64,000 bases of DNA, from positions 37,730,001 to 37,794,000 of the forward strand of contig NC_056755.1 in assembly GCF_018687715.1 (NCBI RefSeq), read 5' to 3'. Of the stretch, positions 22,502-33,908 are shown piece by piece. Origin of the DNA: Carya illinoinensis (lineage: Eukaryota > Streptophyta > Magnoliopsida > Fagales > Juglandaceae). The stretch's first letter is position 1. Each line of letters opens with the position of its first letter. Under the pieces are notes generated by a model. It made no database searches. It was not told the DNA's origin and worked only from the letters and a program-made list of their open reading frames with translations. The position numbers and the translations under genes are program-made.

Positions 22502-23965
22502 TTATCTTAAGCCACAATATTTTTTCTTTAACATTTCTAGCAGGTGCATCAAAGCCTTGTAACAATCCCCATTTGATACTGCAATCATTGCTAATTCGCT
22601 ACATTTTTCCATCAGAACTTTAAATCTTTTTACTCTCAGATCATCATAAATATTGATAGAAGTATATCTTCGATACAAATCCTTCCTCCATTGGTCAAGA
22701 ATATATTTTGATAGCAATGATCTAATGTGTCTCATGCAGAACACAATAAGAGCATGTCTACATAAAATTTTCCTAATTTCAAACAATCCACAAATGCATT
22801 TCATTTCACATTCATCTTCATTGAAGTAAACCCAAAACATTACTTGTTTAATGTTGTCATCAACATTTAACATATCTGACACTTGATAGGTTGAAACTAC
22901 ACCTTCAATTTTGATAAGAGAACAATTGCAAGATATCATCCCCACAAACTCTTGTTGGACTTCTTTGAACTTTGCAATGGTGTACATCTCTTGATATTTT
23001 TCCTCAATAAGAGAATGAGATATACATGGAATCATGCTATTAAAAGAATTGAAATCAGCTTTATCCTCATTATCAATCTTTTTTCTCAAAACGCTATCAA
23101 ATTGGTCAAAAAAATCCTTCAATTTGGTCTTTGGGTGCATAAAACCATCAAAATATGTATTCAAATTTTCACTCCTTCGTGTAATCCTCATTCCAGCCCA
23201 AAATACTTTTTTCAAATATGCCGGTACCCAATAAATCCATTCACTATATAACCCACGTAACCATGCATTGTCATGAAGATTATAAATATCAAGTAGCATT
23301 TACCAAATCTTCTCAAATTCATCACAAGTTTGAGAATCTTATAGACAGTTTTGTACGACACTGTTTAAGCCTCAAGTGTATTGTGCATGCGATCGAAGCT
23401 TTTCAGGGAGTTTTCTCATAATGTGCCATAGACAAAATCTATGTCAGATTCTTGGAAAAACTATTGCAACTACACTTTTTATAGCCTTATTTTGATCTAT
23501 CACAATTGCACTCAGAGTTTGACCATTCATGCATTCCAAAAATGTTTGAAATAACCATACAAATGTGTATGCATCCTGACTTGATATTAAGCCTACTCCA
23601 AAAAATATTGATTGACCATGATGATTCACACCCATAAAAAGAACGATTGGTATTTTGTGTCTATTAGTCAAGTATGTTATGTCAAATGTAACAACATCCC
23701 CAAAACTTTTATATGCTGCCCTACATCGCAGATCAACCCAAAACACATTTATCAACCTATTATCATTAAAATTCATCACAGAATAAAAGCCATTACTCCT
23801 TCTTGCATTCTCTAGAAAAACTTACAAAGTGCTGCACCACCTCCTTTACCAAGCTAGAGATATCTTTCATCATCAATAAAATTGGGGTGATCTTTCTCTG
23901 CAGACGAAAGATTCTCGACCCCCTCTCCTTCAACAAGTGGGTTAAAGCCTTACTATGTAGAAAAT
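22502..23965 (-). pseudogene. FAR1/FRS-type transposase relic (unit A)
   Basis: Minus-strand pieces of a second, distinct FAR1-type MULE transposase. 23779-23444 holds the DDE core (TFDITYLTNRHKIP and IVIDQNKAIKS). 23299-22502 holds FWAGMRITRRSE and the SWIM finger (CICGLFEIRKILCRH), ending KKKYCGLR. Breaks include a TAG within ERYL-stop-LGKGGG near 23860 and frame changes between 23444 and 23299. The N-terminal FAR1 DNA-binding part is missing: sequence jumps near 23970 to bZIP-type exons, whereas unit B keeps about 860 bp more. It is clearly paralogous to 38843-40566. Confidence 0.85.
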
Positions 23966-24003
23966 GTATCACATTACATAACCTACAATAGGAATATATT
24001 CAC

Positions 24004-24368
24004 CTGGCTTCCCCATGGATAGGGGTGGGGAGTTGAAAAAGCAATGAATGGTGGAAAAAATGAAGGTGGCATAGCTCCATAATACGCCTAAATGAGAGCT
24101 CATCAATAAGCTTCTGACATGAATATCCACAATCAAAAAAATAAGCATTGCCATCACAAACCTGCATTGTGCTTGACCAGCTTGACCAATGGGGATAAGA
24201 TGTTGTTGGTATTTCCTATGAACACATATAAGAATGTTTAAAAACAAAAAATAAAATGAATAAATAGAATAAAAATCAGTAAGTGGGTAAGCAGAAAGAT
24301 GAGGATACCTGAATGCAAGAAGATGGTTTAGAAGACTTAGGAGTTCTGCTTTCTTTCCCTTTCCCCAT
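24004..24368 (-). pseudogene. 5' exons of an MFMR/GBF-type bZIP gene (unit A)
   Basis: Three short exons with proper GT..AG borders. 24368-24309 encodes MGKGKESRTPKSSKPSSCIQ; 24215-24162 encodes EIPTTSYPHWSSWSSTMQ; 24087-24004 encodes AYYGAMPPSFFPPF...HPYPWGSQ. This is the proline-rich MFMR N-terminal region of plant G-box factors of the GBF1/bZIP16/bZIP68 group, in which SYPDWSSSMQAYYGAG...HPYLWGGQ is conserved. The next exons (HPLIPPYGTP...) are deleted here but survive at 40945-41139 in unit B. No basic-leucine-zipper domain is visible in the window. A solo LTR sits 19 bp upstream of the ATG. Confidence 0.78.
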
Positions 24369-24387
24369 CTTATTGTTTCATGAAATA

Positions 24388-26943
24388 TGTGATACCCTGT
24401 GTTTATGTATATTTTTATTAAATGATTATTTAAATTATTATAATTAGCATTTCTTTTATTTTAAATTAAACATGTTTCTCGTTATATTGTTTTATAATTT
24501 TTTTAAGTTGTGAGATTTAAATAATGTGTTTTTTTTATATTAATAATTATTTCGTATTTAAATTACTCTCTAACTTGAATTGTTTTATTGTTGGGCTTTA
24601 ACTATTTTATTTTATTAATATTGAGTTCTAGTGTTTTTATTTGGCTTTTATTTATTTTATTGTTCTCTTTATTTTAAATTAGTTTATTGTTGAATTTTAT
24701 TATTTTATTTTACTAAGTCATTGTGTTTAAATTATTTTATTCCAGTTTGCCATTTTAAAATATTTTTTTGTGGATCAATTTTGATACTCGATTTGAAAAG
24801 ACTGGATCTCATTTTCTTTCCTTTCTTTTTTCTTTTCCTCTTTTTCCTTTTCCTTTTTCTTCTTTCTTTTTCTTCTTTTCTTTCATATTCTTCCTCCCCT
24901 GCCTTCCAGTCGCGTGACCCCCACGCCTATTTTCTCTCCTCCCAACCTGCCGCCGTTTGCCGGAGTCTAGCATCACCGCTGACCTCGCCGACTTCCCCTC
25001 ATGCCGGCAACCAGTTCCCTCCAATCCCAACTCCTGCCTCACCGCCACTTTCCCCTACAGCCCTTTCCAAGTTGCAGCCTCCTATTACTCCAGCGCCACT
25101 ATCTGCGATTTTCAGGCCACCGCACCACCGCCAATCACCTTTCTCCAAACCGGCAACGTCCCCATAGCCTCCCTATGCCACTCCGAAGCCCTTACCCATC
25201 GCAACTCCTTCCTCTCTCTCTCTCGCATGGCTGACATCTGCTGCTAGGCCACCGTGGGTCGTCCTCTCAAGCCGCCACCAAGCTCCACAAACCCCCAACC
25301 ACCGAACCAACCCCTCACAGTAGCCCATTTTCCCTCGTACAAGCCCAACCCGAAATGGGTTCCCTTTTCTCTCACGGCGAGGTCCACCATCGTGCCACCA
25401 CCCATGGCTCCAAACCACTACCACCTGCCTCCCAGCACCTCCCTTAGCTCCTCCATGCCCCTCCATAGCTAGCCAAGCTTCCTCTTCAAAATTCCCTGTT
25501 TTGGACCCACAGCAATTGCTTGGACAAGCACTATCCGTCACTATTCCGTCACTTTCGGCATCACCCGTGATCTTGTGCGCCTTTGATCTTTCAGATTTAT
25601 TGCCTTTAAAGCGTTGTAAGTATTTTTCAAACTTTCTTTAAGATTTAAATATATTTTTTCTTTAATAATAATTTATGATTGGTTGGTTGTGCCGGACTGA
25701 GTCTGATGAGTCAGGGGTCGGATGGATTTGAGAATGAAGTTATTTATGTTTGGATGATTGGGATTGTTGGGTATTTTGTGTCATGTCATTTTCAATATAT
25801 GGTGCATGCATGTACATGTGTTGGAAATTGAAAACTGAATTTTTAAGTGTTAATGGATTTTTGGGTGCGTGTGTATCATGACCCCAAGCCGAGATGGGAC
25901 ATTATCTCGGTGGAGCTCCTCTGGTTATTCAGGAAAGAAAAATACTAAGTAACATCCTCTGGGTTGTCGCTGGGTGACAACAGGCTCTGACGATATGGTA
26001 ACGCTATCGTGCCGACTCTATGGTCCCTCGGCTAACGGAGACTAGAGAATGTCTGGTCATGGTATGCGCTGGGCGCGGTGTTGGGTATCACTCGTGTAGA
26101 TGTCACAGGCGTAGTCATTACCTATCGTGTGACATAGGAGCCAGAGTGTGCGGATGATCCCTAGAAGAGATCATGGTGCATACAATAAAATTGGAAACTA
26201 GTTTTGATATTAGATATGGGCCATTTTCTGAAAAAATAGCGAGTTTTGGTTAAAGGATATTGTGGGTCATTTTATGAAAAAATGGTAGGAATTTGTAAGA
26301 GGATTTTTGTGGACCATTTTCTAGGAAAATGGTGGATTTCTTGTTTTGGGCCATCTTCTGGGATAATGGCGATGAAATGTTTTTAATGGAAATGTTTGGG
26401 CCAAAAATTAGAATTTTTGGCATGCGTTGGAAAAATGTTTATTTTTTGGAATAGATTATTTTTGGATTTCATGCATATGGCATCATGTTCATGCATATTT
26501 TTAAGCTTATAATGTACTTCTATCTTATGAGTTGTTTGGATTATTACTTACCTGTAGTACCGTCTTTGGTACCCCAGATTTTGATGCAGAGGACGAGGAG
26601 GCTGGGCCCAAGGAGGTGGCTCTGCTAAAGGATTGACTGGTGCTCTTAGCTATTATTTGGAAATTATTTTCCCTGTCTTTAAATTATGTATTTTGATTTT
26701 ATGATGTTATTGAAACTTGTAATATTTTCGGTACACTTGTGTTAAGCGAGATTGATTTTAAATCTGTATTTAAAATTTTGATACTTAGTTGAATGACTTT
26801 TATTAACTGCTGCATTATTTTTGTTGTACACGTGTTACATGTACACACACTTAGTACTTAGCGATGGGATGTGTGACCCGTGTTGTCATCATCCCGACGT
26901 CTCGATTTTCACGTATCTGTACGTGGGAGTTGGGGGCGTCACA
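24388..26943. mobile_element. Solo LTR-like insertion (2,556 bp) at the bZIP leader
   Basis: Begins TGTGATACCC and ends GGGGGCGTCACA. Unit B at 42145-42155 reads GAAATCCTTTTAGG without it, against GAAATA|element|AGATCCCTTCAGG here, which gives an imperfect AAAT/AGAT target duplication. No gag or pol motif was found. A pyrimidine-rich block at 24810-24895 and GC-rich text to 25500 create many open frames on both strands that I do not regard as genes. Termini resemble the 3.65-kb element at 2826-6477 and suggest a long-LTR gypsy (Tekay-like) family. Confidence 0.75.
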
Positions 26944-27720
26944 AGATCCCTTCAGGTCCCTATAGGATCTCAACCATAAAAAAATATCACTTTCGAACAA
27001 GTGGAGAAAACATATTGATAGACAATGAAGACATGGAGACAGCAAGTCAGTGGTGGCAAAAATATTGAATAATTTGAGGCATGGTGAAGAACTTTCACAG
27101 ATATCTCAATGAACATCGAATTAAGCAAAAGTTTAAGAAAATTTAACTATAAACTAGAGGTTCATCCAAAGGGTTCAAGCAAAATAGATCATTATCATTT
27201 TTAAACTGTATAAATCGACTCCTAGCGACAACTCACTAATAATTTACTTGGATACGTAAACAATCTTTATAATGTTCACGGATATACTAGTTTCCTACAA
27301 ATTTGTTGTTGCTTTGCACTCGCACCTTTGTGCCCTGAATCTTTGTCAACTTAATGAACATCAACTAACTTTTGAAGCACAAGAGCAAAAATTGCAATTA
27401 AAAATTGAAATGGAGGAAAATGGCTCATATGGCTGAACCCACATAGTTGCGTATGGTTTAACTTTAGAGCATTTGTAACCATTCTATGCAACTTTAATGC
27501 TGAGCTAGATAACAATAGGGTTGCTCTCCTCAAATTTTCTCAAAAATTGAAAAAATGGGGGCCAAAACGGGTTGGTGCCTTGATTCTCTATACATTTGTT
27601 GCAATATGTTTTGGCCATATAATAAGGATAGCAATTTAAGTTTCAAGATTCTCATATAGATCACCAAAGAAAGGAGTTACAGAGGCTAATATGGGGGCAT
27701 TGATTGCTAAGCATCTCAAG
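26944..27720. other. Duplicated upstream region of the bZIP gene
   Basis: Matches 42150-42920 in unit B over its whole length with scattered substitutions. No gene seen. Homology between the units ends close to GATTGCTAAGCATCTCA (27702 / 42901), marking the distal border of the segmental duplication. Confidence 0.65.
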
Positions 27721-27817
27721 GTAATATCTTATTAGAAGGCAAGTAGGTTTCTTTACTGTTATTGCAGATGCAATCAGTTGCTTTAACAATATATCAAGGT
27801 GTCAATATGCAAAGTTA

Positions 27818-28112
27818 CCATTATCAAATCCACTAATTCATCTCGCTTGAGATGAATATTTGAATTGTAAGTCGGCATTTGCCTTCTTTAGAGTTTCCAC
27901 ATTATAGTTATCACAACAAATATATGGATATATGACTTCGGAAACCGAATGATTTGTAAGTCTACATTTATTGGGTATTTTGCTTACTCCTACACAAAGA
28001 TGGCTTGGAAGTCTTAAGCTTGTTTCTCGGCCAACTCACCAACAAGATTCGCAAACACAGATCATAAAGAGAGAGGGGGCCTTACCAAGATAGTGGAAGA
28101 ACTTTGAACGGC
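27818..28112. repeat. Dispersed ~295-bp repeat, copy 1
   Basis: Shares its sequence with 55588-55904, from CACTAATTCATCTCGCTTGA through CTTTGAACGG. Contexts on both sides differ. It starts with a perfect hairpin, ATTCATCTC-GCTT-GAGATGAAT. No coding motif. Confidence 0.8.
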
Positions 28113-29170
28113 GTCTGCCGTTATTGCACCTACCACCAGTCCATCACCCATAACATCGAAGATTGCCATTCCTTGAGAGGAGGAAGAGACCAGGTGGATT
28201 GGCTAGCGTAGAGATATTCCCCCGCTCACCGGCCATAGAAGGTGTGGAGGAGGGAGGTCCTGAGAGAGAAGCACCGAGAGGGACAATATGCCAAGGAGAG
28301 CCGAGAGCTTGAGGCAAAGGTAATCTAAGTGAAGACCCCCACACGACCGCCCTCATTCTCTACTACAAGAGGGACCCCCACAGGGGAGATCAAGACCATT
28401 GTTGAAGGGCCTCGTCAGTGGACGTGTGACCTCATCCAGGCGAAAGGCACAAGCCTGAGAGGTTCAATACAGAGAAGTGTACTCAGCCGAATAATGCTAG
28501 GCCAAGTATAAAAGAAGCGAGCAAACCCCCACAATCTCCTCTAGAGAAAGCGGTGAGAAAGGGGTCCTTTATCTGCATGACGATGCCCTTGTGGTAACCA
28601 TGTTAGTCGCCAACTTCATTACGAGAAGGAACCTCATCGACAACGGCAGCTCAGCGAACATCCTCTTCTAGGAAGCGTTCACCCGGATGGGGATAGACGC
28701 CGCCCTACTCCAACTGGTTCCAATGCCACTCAAGGGTTTCTCCAGAGAAACAGTTCAACCAATTGAGACCATCACGCTATCCTTCTTGGCGGGCACTACT
28801 CCCTACACGACCTTTACCATGGTCAACTTCTTGGTGGTGAAGGCCCAATCATCCTACAAAGCCATAATCAGTTTGCCAACCCTCAACAGCCTGAAGACAA
28901 TCACCTCCACCTACTACCTGAAGATAGAGTTCCGAACCTCTCAAGGGCTAAGGGAGAGCCAGGGAGAACAGGTCCTAGCACAAGAGTGCTACATGCAGGA
29001 GTTGACGCCTAGAGCTAGCGGGATAAACCTGGCACGCCCCCCAGCCCATTGAGAAGGTAAAGCCTCATGTGAAGAGGGCGGTGAAGGAAGTTAGATATAC
29101 ACCTCACATGAAGCCGCGGCCGATATTCATTGACAACTCCCCCTGTCGAGCTGGAGGAGGAGTGGAGGGG
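28113..29170 (+). pseudogene. Ty3/gypsy gag-protease fragment
   Basis: Plus-strand relic. Near 28117-28190 the text CRYCTYHQSITHNIEDCHSL resembles the degenerate zinc-knuckle-like motif (yCryHr..tH.TEdC..L) of Tat/Ogre-type Gag. From 28580 PHDDALVVTMLVANF...RNLIDNGSSANILF, a stop, then EAFTRMGIDAALL...MPLKGFS is the aspartic protease region: the DTG/DSG active site reads Asp-Asn-Gly, and a TAG follows LF. A 121-residue frame (28687-29052) continues through VVKAQSSYKAIISLPTLNS. No reverse transcriptase follows. The element is truncated and non-functional. Confidence 0.8.
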
Positions 29171-29687
29171 CGCATATCATGAAGAGCAAAGAGAGCAAAC
29201 CGCCACTATCCCAGAATTCTTGCAAATTTACATTTTTATCTTGTATAAACTTTGTTAATGAAAGTATGACTTTTTTCAGGAATAGAATATGTCAAATCAA
29301 TATCTCCCTCGATGTATATCCCCATCAATGTAAATCTCTATCAACAAAATCTATAATGACAAGTTACTTCCCGCAGAGCACCAAGAGGATAAATAACGCC
29401 TAAGTGTTAATCTATCCTTCCTGCAGAGGAGTGCAAGCGAGCTTTCGGCTACTTGACAATTTACCTTTCTCATGAGGGTCAACAGGTGGGAGCGGGTTCA
29501 ATCTCAAACTGTCCGGTACTTACCTCCTTGTGGGGCTTCAAAGGGCTAGCTCTCCCTCCCAAGTGGGAGAGCGGGTCAGGCCCTTCGGCCACCTAACAAC
29601 TTACTCTAACCTACGCCACAACGAAGAGTAAGATCAGCATCAACCTCTCCCACTTACCTTCTATGTGATGCCAACAAACGAGAGTGG
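29171..29687. other. Gypsy-derived flank split by a solo LTR
   Basis: No gene. The text at 29480-29600 (ATGAGGGTCAACAGGTGGGA, GGAGAGCGGGTCAGGCCC-like) recurs in degenerate form at 31000-31110 on the other side of the copia solo LTR, suggesting repeated untranslated or LTR sequence of the gypsy relic. Confidence 0.45.
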
Positions 29688-30960
29688 TTGAACCCAATGT
29701 TTCAAGTTTCGTGTAATTATATATCTACATATGGATTTTGATGATAACAAATGAATTCAAAAAATAAAGGAATCTCAAACTCAAGTTGTCTACACAATGG
29801 AGTCAAGCACATCAAAGAATCAAGCATGAGCAAGAAGGGAACAAATTCACATTAAAGCTCATAGAATAATGTTGTAAATCTCTTAAAAATTTGAAATTAG
29901 GATGAAGGCTCAAAATTAATATTTTATCATAAAACACCAAAATATATTTTCCACTTGTGTATGAATATTTTGAAAATTAAATTTAAAAATTTGAAAGATG
30001 ATTGATTGTCATCTTTCACATGTGCATGACATGATTAAAGGTTTGAATTTTAAAAATATTAAAGATGATTGATTGTCATCTTTCACATGTGCATGTTTTA
30101 TTTGAATATTTTCAAAAGTAATTAATGCTCCTTTTGACTTATGTAAAAGGTAGATGATTTTGTTTGAAAATTTTGAAAAGTAAATAGTACTCATTTTGTC
30201 ATATGCGAAAAGTAAAAAGATTAGGTTTGAAATTTTTGAAAAGTGAAGGATGTTGTCTTTGACAAATGAAAAAAAAAACTTTTATTTGAATTTTTTGAAA
30301 AAGTGAATGATGTTGTTTTTGACATGTGAATCTTTTTAAATTTGAATATGAGGTCTCATATGCCTATAAATAGATCATTTGAGAGCTTCACATTTACAAC
30401 ACCAAGAGTATACAACATTCATTCAAACATTTCATTCTCTCTTCTCTAAACATTAAGCATTAACCCTTGTTCATTTTGAGAGAGATATAGTTTACGTTGT
30501 ATTGTTCTTATTTCACTCATTGAGGAGTATTCTCTGATAATTACCCACTATCAGCTCTTATATCAGTAAAAGGGTGTGTATAACCCTTGTGTATGTAAAA
30601 AGTGTTCTACACAGGGAATAGTTAAATCACTACGTGTAAGGTGATTATAAGTGTAGAAGGTGTTCTACACGGTTCATTTGTGTCGGTGTTGTTTAAAGGT
30701 GTAATAGGCTTCTATCTCCACTTAAATGAGGTTGAATAGTAAATTTGGAGATTCTCAAAGGATAGTTCGAGACGAAGATGTAGGCAGTGGGGCCGAACCT
30801 CGTTAACATACTAAGTTTGTTTCTCACTTATCCTTACTCTTTATATTTATTACTATTTGGTATTTTGTTTATATTTTATATTGTGTATTTGATTTATAAT
30901 TACTTATTTTTAAATACAACCAAATTTGGTCCCCCTCTTGTATTAGTCATCTGGGTAATA
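29688..30960 (+). mobile_element. Ty1/copia solo LTR (~1,273 bp), TSD AGTGG
   Basis: Same family as the two LTRs of the element at 44341-53037: it begins (TG)TTGAACCCAATGTTTCAAG and ends TTAGTCATCTGGGTAATA, with all internal landmarks, including the TCATATGCCTATAAATAGAT promoter box and the GTTCTACACAGGGAATAGTT region. AGTGG occurs on both sides (29683-29687 and 30961-30965). The first two bases of the canonical TGTTGAAC start are lost or shared with the target site. No internal domain remains. Confidence 0.88.
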
Positions 30961-30965
30961 AGTGG

Positions 30966-31420
30966 GTACAGTTACAAACTGTCTAAATAAACTACCTCCC
31001 CACGAGGGTCAACAGGCAGGACGGATCCCCGCGGTGACCTAACCTGACCTTCTCCACGGAGGAGAGCTGGTCCAACCCCTCGGCAACACGAACTACTTAC
31101 CTTGTCCCCGCCATGGTTAAAGGTGAACCGACTTCTTGGCTGTCCGACATTTACCTTCCCTGTAGAATACCAAAAGCCTCAATAGAATTCTGACATAGGA
31201 TTCTGCATTGAAAAGTCTGTGGTAGATAAGATTGATGGAACTCTGACATTACCTTTTGAGTCAGAGTTCCACCAGCACTATTCTACCAATTTTTCCACTA
31301 GCACTATTTATGGCAGCATCCTAATTTATCTCGTAGACACCTTCTCTTGATATCGACTCTGCATTAATAGCAACAAGTTATGATGGCTTCCATTAGATTT
31401 TTAAAACGTGAAGTACTGTT
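30966..31420. other. Gypsy flank, then an orphan copy of UGT 5'-flank sequence
   Basis: 30966-31170 is gypsy-like repeat. From about 31195 (GATTCTGCATTGAAAAGTCT) through TTTTAAAACGTGAAGTACTG it matches the upstream flank of UGT-A (19040-19110) and of UGT-B (33790-34210). It lies on the 3' side of UGT-B, so it is best read as the leftover upstream flank of a further, lost UGT unit. Confidence 0.6.
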
Positions 31421-31451
31421 GTTAATTTAAGTAAGCTGGATGATCTCAAGA

Positions 31452-31454
31452 ATT

Positions 31455-31537
<83 letters not shown>

Positions 31538-31541
31538 CATC
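31452..31541. repeat. (TTTA)n(TTA)n microsatellite
   Basis: About eight TTTA units followed by about 18 TTA units. Confidence 0.95.
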
Positions 31542-31866
31542 GTTTACAGTACTGCATATTTTATAAATAAAAATTCTATATACAGTTATTTTTATGACAA
31601 TATAATTGATTATATATTAAAAAAATTAATCCAACCAATTATATCAATAAAATACATAAATAATATTCATATACGTAGCATTACTCCTTTATAAATGACT
31701 ACGTACCCACTTCATTAGAGCATTCTCTCAGAAAAGAAAGGAGCAAAACTACAGAGACAATAAAATGAACCCCCTAAACGTATGTACAGGGTTTGAAAGA
31801 AAATAAGTTGAAATAAAAATGTCAAATTATTTGGAGGTGATCTTTCTTTCTGCAGGTACTGATAAT

Positions 31867-33294
31867 TTATTGAGAGATTAGCTCAAGCAAAGTTTTGAAA
31901 TCTTTGGAAGCAATCCCATCAGGTCCGGCAGCTTTCACAACAAGCTCTTTAAGATCTCTGATCTTCTCCCTCATCCTCCTTCCATGTTGACCATGTCCCA
32001 GAACGAGCTCCAAGCTCTTGACCATTCCCTTCTTTGTAAACACCCCTCCCTCAACCCTAACCCCTATCTCCCACACGTCCTCTACCATTCGTCCGTTCAT
32101 CATATTGTCGCCTAAGATCGGCCGGCAGATCATCGGAACCTCTCCGACAATGCTCTCAAACACAGAGTTGTATCCACAGTGTGTAACGTACACGCCTACT
32201 GCTTTATGTGACAAGACATGAGCCTGGGGTGCCCAGGGAACTATTTTTCCTTGCTTCCTTGTCCTCTCGAGGAACCCGTTCCGCAGAAATGCTTTGAAGT
32301 TTTCCCTAAGAGACCAAAGAAAAGGAACGCAACTCGCTTCCAGCGCCTCTGCTAAAGCTGCAAACTCGTGGGGTGGCACCGCCGCCGCTGTTCCAAAGCT
32401 TATATATGCTACCGATGTTGGCTTTTGCTCGTCCAACCATGGGAGGCAGCCTGTGGCGTCTGAATGCGATGGGGGTAGGGGTGGAGTTGGGAATGTTAGT
32501 GTGAGAAAACCCACGTACAGAATGTTCTGGAACTTGGACTTGAGATCATCGGTGAGTATGGTTGAGTTTAGTTCTTGGAACGAGTTCATGACAACAGCAT
32601 TTGCTCGTGGCAGGACCTCCCTAATTCTACGCAGTGCGCGTGCGAAAATTGATGAAGAATTTGAGTGAGTACCTTGATCAAGTATTTCTTGGGGTAAGTC
32701 CCCGAAGCGCATTACGGAGAGTCCTGGAATGGCATCTAGGGTTTTGTCAATAGGGTTTAGATCTCCCACTGCACCGCCATTACCATGAGCTTCACCGCCA
32801 TAAGTCTCGTGGATGAGAGCACTGTACATGTGGGCAGAGAGGTCGTAGGGTGCGGGAACGTATAAAGGGACCCACTTTACATGCATGTCCGCAGCCATAT
32901 CGCAGCCGAAGACCAAGAAAGCATCGTTCATGATGCAGGTGATCTTTTGCTGCCCAGTCTCGGCCACCGCCATATCCATGCCTTTTCGGAAGCTCTCAGG
33001 TGCAGCCTCAAGGAACAGCTCCACTTCCTCGAGGGGATTCCCGGGAGTGAGGACATGTCCCTCCGGCACGCCATCCGCAACATCGTAGAATTTAAGGTTG
33101 TGTGGGAGGTGAGCTCCTGAGGTGGCAGAGAGCTTTTGGTTGGATTTGGCAGTGTTGAGGAAGGAGAAACTCACGTCAGGGGCGGACGATGCTAATCTGG
33201 AAGTTAGGTTGAGTAAAGGCCAGGGATGGCAGCTAAATGGAAATGCCAAAACTGCAACATGTTGATTTTTTCCTGATGAGCTTTGATCACTCAT
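31867..33294 (-). CDS. UGT78-like flavonoid/anthocyanidin 3-O-glucosyltransferase
   Basis: Intact single-exon gene of 475 residues when started at MSDQSSSGKN; an in-frame ATG 57 bp upstream would add 19 residues that the family lacks. It should transfer a sugar from a UDP-sugar to the 3-hydroxyl of a flavonol or anthocyanidin in the cytosol. Visible features: catalytic His23 (FSCHPWPLL) and Asp124 (NDAF), and the GT-B donor domain with the 44-residue PSPG box at 354-397 followed by NGRMVEDVWEIGVRVEGGVFTKKG, the UGT78 signature. Two PSPG positions are unusual: position 22 is Tyr (HCGYNS instead of HCGWNS), and the last position is Asn (GDN) where Gln usually marks UDP-glucose and His UDP-galactose. 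Both are shared with the unit-A copy, so they predate the duplication. Actual donor and acceptor cannot be told from sequence. Confidence 0.92.
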   Translation of the reverse strand: MSDQSSSGKNQHVAVLAFPFSCHPWPLLNLTSRLASSAPDVSFSFLNTAKSNQKLSATSGAHLPHNLKFYDVADGVPEGHVLTPGNPLEEVELFLEAAPESFRKGMDMAVAETGQQKITCIMNDAFLVFGCDMAADMHVKWVPLYVPAPYDLSAHMYSALIHETYGGEAHGNGGAVGDLNPIDKTLDAIPGLSVMRFGDLPQEILDQGTHSNSSSIFARALRRIREVLPRANAVVMNSFQELNSTILTDDLKSKFQNILYVGFLTLTFPTPPLPPSHSDATGCLPWLDEQKPTSVAYISFGTAAAVPPHEFAALAEALEASCVPFLWSLRENFKAFLRNGFLERTRKQGKIVPWAPQAHVLSHKAVGVYVTHCGYNSVFESIVGEVPMICRPILGDNMMNGRMVEDVWEIGVRVEGGVFTKKGMVKSLELVLGHGQHGRRMREKIRDLKELVVKAAGPDGIASKDFKTLLELISQ

Positions 33295-33908
33295 TTTTTT
33301 GGGCTTGACTTGATTTATAAGATATATTAATAGCATCACACATGACAACAAATATTAATTATTGAGTACTACTGAATGGTAGCTTTAAACCTAAGTCTGA
33401 CTGGTAGCCAGTTATGTAAGCACTCACCTAATATTACTCCAACCTTAATTAGAACGAAAATGATATAAGACCAACTATATTACAAATTGTTTATAACTTA
33501 TTACAATAAAAAAATTATTATTTTATTTACTTTATATATATATATAAAACATGTCAATTCAACCTAAGTTTATGTTATAAAACAAAAATAATTTTATATT
33601 TTAATATATTATATTTAATTTATATATAAACTGTTTTAATTAACATATTTTTTTAATTTAAAGATTTTTTGTCAGAAAAAGAGAGTCAAACTGTCTAGAA
33701 GGCAAGCTTACAATTTAAGCAAGCCGTTAAAACGTCGAGTACTGCTAGCTAGTAGCTACTGGGCGTGTGCACGGTGGCTAAAGCCTAAAGGCCTATGGCG
33801 GCAGATAAAGATTGATGGAACTCTGACATTACCTTTTGATTCCTTTGTGATAAAATTATGCCAATTTTTCAATCGGCACTATTCGTGGAGTATCCTAATT
33901 TACCTTAT
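33295..33908. other. UGT-B upstream flank
   Basis: 33345-33415 matches the unit-A flank at 18650-18720 (TTGAGTACTACTGAATGGTA). 33430-33690 is AT-rich with nothing recognised. 33780-33900 matches the orphan flank at 31210-31320. Confidence 0.55.

Noticed and set aside
24721..25541. Long proline/serine-rich frames inside the 2.56-kb solo LTR
   Set aside because: The interval is a GC- and pyrimidine-rich LTR; all frames on both strands are open and biased, with no motif.
28144..28356. Minus-strand frame over the gypsy fragment
   Set aside because: Sense-strand Gag and protease motifs explain this region; the antisense frame has no recognisable content.
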